A stretch of 64,000 nt of DNA from Neisseria weaveri (lineage in GTDB: Bacteria; Pseudomonadota; Gammaproteobacteria; Burkholderiales; Neisseriaceae), in contig NZ_LR134533.1 of NCBI RefSeq assembly GCF_900638685.1, forward strand, positions 806,001 through 870,000, in the 5' to 3' direction. The notes under the pieces are model-generated. The model did no database searches. It saw nothing but the letters and a program-made list of their open reading frames with translations, and had not been told where the DNA came from. The position numbers and the translations under genes were made by a program. Below, in pieces: positions 57,363 through 64,000 of this stretch; the first letter of the stretch is position 1; each line of letters starts with the position of its first letter.

Positions 57363-57588
57363 AATAAATTACCCAGCCATTAAAATCTGAATTACAGATT
57401 TTATCTAAATTGCAAATTAAATGAAATATTCAAATACTATTACGATCCATACAAATTAGTATTCATAATTTAAAATATGACTTAATCAATATATTTAACA
57501 CGCCATATAAAAGAATTAATCCGAAATAACCTATCCATATAACTAAAATAACTCTTATTAAATTTCAAAATAAAACTTATTAAAACTA

Positions 57589-57894
57589 CTAAGGTTTTTT
57601 GCTTCCGTCTTTCTTCGCCAGCGGCTTCGCCTCCTTCTTCTTCACCCCCGCCACCGTCGCCTCATCCTTCAGACGGCCGTACACGCCTTCGCCTATCCCC
57701 TTCACCTTCTTCAAGTCCTCCACCGCTTTGAACGGACCGTTCGCACTGCGGTAGGCCACAATCGCCTCCGCCTTCGCCGGACCGATACCCGGCAGCGCCT
57801 TCAATTCCTCCGCCGTTGCGGTGTTGATGTTCACCGCCGCCAAGGACAGCGCCGACAGCAGCACTCCGGCCAAACCCAACAGATATCGTTTCAT
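57589..57894 (-). CDS. comEA: competence DNA-binding protein ComEA
   Basis: A 101-residue periplasmic DNA-binding protein. A signal peptide ([18 protein letters not shown]) is followed by a helix-hairpin-helix domain ([34 protein letters not shown]) and a Lys-rich tail. It holds incoming DNA in the periplasm during transformation. It lies about 300 bp downstream of the 5S rRNA in the same direction; in pathogenic Neisseria several comE copies sit beside rRNA operons (established knowledge). Confidence 0.93.
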   Translation of the reverse strand: MKRYLLGLAGVLLSALSLAAVNINTATAEELKALPGIGPAKAEAIVAYRSANGPFKAVEDLKKVKGIGEGVYGRLKDEATVAGVKKKEAKPLAKKDGSKKP

Positions 57895-58152
57895 CGTCTT
57901 CCCCTTTCTTAAATCCGGTTGGCATCACGGTGCGCTTCCGGCATCGGTATGCAGAAACCGCACCTCAAGCCGTCTATCATAAAGAGATTCCGGTTCGGAT
58001 TCAACCGTTTTATTCATTTCGGAAACTGTTACTCTAATTATCCAACACCGGACGGGGCTTCCGCCACGTTTTCACCACCTCACGGCCGTTTGCAGCACCC
58101 GCCCGCACGATAAGGACGGCACAGCACAGAAGAGAAGGTATGCAAATGAAGA

Positions 58153-58182
58153 AACCCCTGACGGCAAATGCAGTCAGGGGTT
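58153..58182 (-). terminator. rrn operon terminator
   Basis: AACCCCTGAC and GTCAGGGGTT form a 10-bp stem just after 5S; the minus-strand transcript continues TTCTTCATTT. Confidence 0.85.
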
Positions 58183-58191
58183 CGGAATGGG

Positions 58192-58308
58192 TGTCTGGCA
58201 GTGACCTACTTTCACATGGGTATCCACACTATCATCGGCGCTGAGTCGTTTCACGGTCCTGTTCGGGATGGGAAGGCGTGGGACCAACTCGCTATGGCCG
58301 CCAGACGT
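58192..58308 (-). rRNA. rrf: 5S ribosomal RNA
   Basis: The reverse complement contains TCTGGCGGCCATAGCGAG, the GAACAGGACCGTGAAACG loop and ends with AGGTCACTGCCAGAC, and the two ends pair. Limits may be off by a few bases. Confidence 0.95.
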
Positions 58309-58429
58309 AAACTGTACAAATCGGTAAGCCGTCCGAATTACTTGAATTCAGAACCAACAATCAATATTCGGTAATGTTTGTATCGTATCCTGTCAGGATA
58401 CAGTAAGCTTTCATCTGAAGTTCTTCAAA

Positions 58430-61330
<2,901 letters not shown>

Positions 61331-61733
61331 AAGAACCTCTCTGACTTCGTTGTTTCGGCGTTGACTACCTACGCAACTTGAAGTCTCTACTTTGACAAAG
61401 CTTACTGCTTGTTGTGTACCGAACTGTGCCTTTTGTATTTCACAGTCCGGTCGATACAATCATCACCCAAATACTGTTCGTTTACTCCCTACTATTTAAA
61501 GTAGTAAGTAATCTGTTGCATCAGCTTACTTACAGGGTAAACCAACATTTTCTTTGTTTGTTGATTTCGGCTTTCCAATTTGTTAAAGATCGTATGCTTA
61601 GAAGATTTTTTTCTTCACTTCGCAAATCAAAACGAGCTAGCTATTATAGCACTTGACTTGTTAAAGTCAATAAACTTGTTAAGTATACTTTACTTAATAT
61701 ACTTAACCAGCCAACTTGTTTTGATTTGGGAAG
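61331..61733 (-). other. spacer between tRNA-Ala and 23S rRNA
   Basis: About 400 bp with no gene. On the minus strand GATCTTTAACAAA near 61579-61591 is a boxA-type antitermination element. AT-rich sequence with TTAAGTA repeats lies near 61670-61705. The bases flanking 23S can form the processing stem. Confidence 0.7.
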
Positions 61734-61809
61734 TGGTGGAGGCAAACGGGATCGAACCGATGACCCCCTGCTTGCAAAGCAGGTGCTCTACCAACTGAGC
61801 TATGCCCCC
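61734..61809 (-). tRNA. tRNA-Ala (anticodon TGC)
   Basis: A 76-base cloverleaf on the minus strand beginning GGGGGCATAGCTCAG, with anticodon loop TTTGCAA and an encoded CCA end. It lies in the rrn spacer. Confidence 0.97.
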
Positions 61810-61839
61810 ATTGTAGATGGCTCAACCTAACCTGTCGTT

Positions 61840-61916
<77 letters not shown>

Positions 61917-61993
61917 AAGGCCTTTGTTTTCTTCCTTGCTTCTTTAAATACAGTTTACCGATAAGTGTGAGTACAACCAAACCTCTTTTTCTC

Positions 61994-63537
<1,544 letters not shown>

Positions 63538-63610
63538 AATCTCTAACTTTTTAACTTCTGGTCTGCTTCAAAGAAACCGACAAAAATTTTATCTTGTCTG
63601 TTTTTGTCGC

Positions 63611-63665
63611 AGTGTGAGGCTCAATTGCACTCACACTTATCGGTAATCTGTTTGTTAAAGAGCGG
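63611..63665 (-). promoter_or_regulatory. rrn leader antitermination elements (boxA and boxB-like hairpin)
   Basis: On the minus strand GCTCTTTAACAAA (63653-63665) is boxA. It is followed by an AGTGTGAG/CTCACACT hairpin (63611-63637) in the boxB position. Confidence 0.75.
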
Positions 63666-63671
63666 AGCAGA

Positions 63672-63699
63672 ATTATACACCACCAAAACATCTTGTCAA
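63672..63699 (-). promoter_or_regulatory. rrn promoter P2
   Basis: Exact consensus TTGACA and TATAAT with a 16-base spacer on the minus strand, about 130 bp before 16S. Confidence 0.85.
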
Positions 63700-63732
63700 T
63701 ACCCGGCCTCAAAAAACTTAAAACCAATCATC

Positions 63733-63746
63733 AACTGTGGTATAAT
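63733..63746 (+). promoter_or_regulatory. possible divergent extended -10 promoter
   Basis: TGGTATAAT on the plus strand, lying between rrn P1 and P2. It has no clear -35 and no gene is visible before the window ends. Confidence 0.35.
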
Positions 63747-63789
63747 CTTCTGTTCTTTTTGCTTCACCGCGTCAGCAGCGAAGAACCGA

Positions 63790-63818
63790 ACTATACGCCA
63801 ACAAAAAACAATCGTCAA
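63790..63818 (-). promoter_or_regulatory. rrn promoter P1
   Basis: TTGACG and TATAGT with a 17-base spacer on the minus strand, about 120 bp upstream of P2. Tandem promoters are usual for rRNA operons. Confidence 0.7.
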
Positions 63819-64000
63819 CCAAAAAAACGGAAAATCCCTTCCTTAAATATTTAACTTGTTATTTTATATTTAAATTTAATTAATAATTCACATTCATTTT
63901 TAAATTTATTTCTACAGTTTTACTTCAATTACTTTGGTAATTTAGACAATCATCATTCGACACTTAATTAAATATAGATTATACAAAGGATGATTTGGTA
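63819..64000. other. AT-rich end of the window
   Basis: Strongly AT-rich DNA upstream of rrn P1, with A/T tracts that could act as an UP element. No gene, RNA or DUS is seen. Confidence 0.6.

Overview
The window is chromosomal DNA of a Neisseria-type betaproteobacterium. The evidence is the very frequent 12-mer AGGCCGTCTGAA, which is the AG dialect of the Neisseriaceae DNA uptake sequence (DUS). It often forms head-to-head pairs that double as transcription terminators. The gene content agrees: pilF/pilG/pilD, comEA beside an rrn operon, lpxL1 and lpxL2, System II cytochrome c maturation, and tonB-exbB-exbD. Meningococci and gonococci use mainly the AT dialect and are thought to lack the glyoxylate bypass. 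The AG dialect plus aceA and aceK therefore point to a commensal or animal Neisseria or a close relative. Species cannot be fixed by eye.

Layout, left to right. 1-6.2 kb: end of ptsI, sixA, leuS, then a lone membrane protein joining a Pycsar-effector-like (DUF5706) domain to a predicted beta-propeller. 6.3-11.3 kb: coaD and tRNA-Asn, then a five-gene minus-strand operon encoding a FimV-like TPR protein, a degenerate receiver protein, a conservon/MglA-like GTPase and two roadblock-type proteins. 11.5-18.9 kb: rlmD, an L,D-transpeptidase, aceK, grpE and dnaK, with sigma-32-like promoters before grpE and dnaK. 19.5-26.1 kb: tonB-exbB-exbD, lpxL2, metK behind a leader RNA with mutually exclusive hairpins, and an M24 aminopeptidase P. 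26.2-36.8 kb: a large modular surface lipoprotein, a TerC/CBS protein, ccsA-resB-cytochrome c4, engB, an ICMT-like membrane methyltransferase and lpxL1. 37.2-48.8 kb: aceA followed by a candidate 3'UTR small RNA, rmuC, a divergent Nramp, valS, an orphan HTH protein, map, trpC and a YheT-like hydrolase. 48.8-57.9 kb: a PAP2 phosphatase, a 30-residue membrane microprotein, darP, pmbA, the pilF-pilG-pilD-coaE-zapD-yacG run and comEA. 58.2-63.8 kb: a complete rrn operon (16S, tRNA-Ile, tRNA-Ala, 23S, 5S) on the minus strand, with tandem promoters and boxA/boxB-like leader elements.

How the genes work together. Most are housekeeping genes in short units insulated by DUS-pair terminators. AceA and AceK belong to one pathway (isocitrate lyase, and the switch that throttles isocitrate dehydrogenase), although they lie about 21 kb apart. 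PilF, PilG, PilD and ComEA serve type IV pili and DNA uptake, which is the process that reads the DUS. The strongest candidates for undescribed biology are the GTPase/roadblock/receiver/FimV-like operon, the orphan DUF5706-propeller protein, the metK leader switch, and the structured RNA downstream of aceA. No CRISPR array, prophage or intact insertion sequence was seen.
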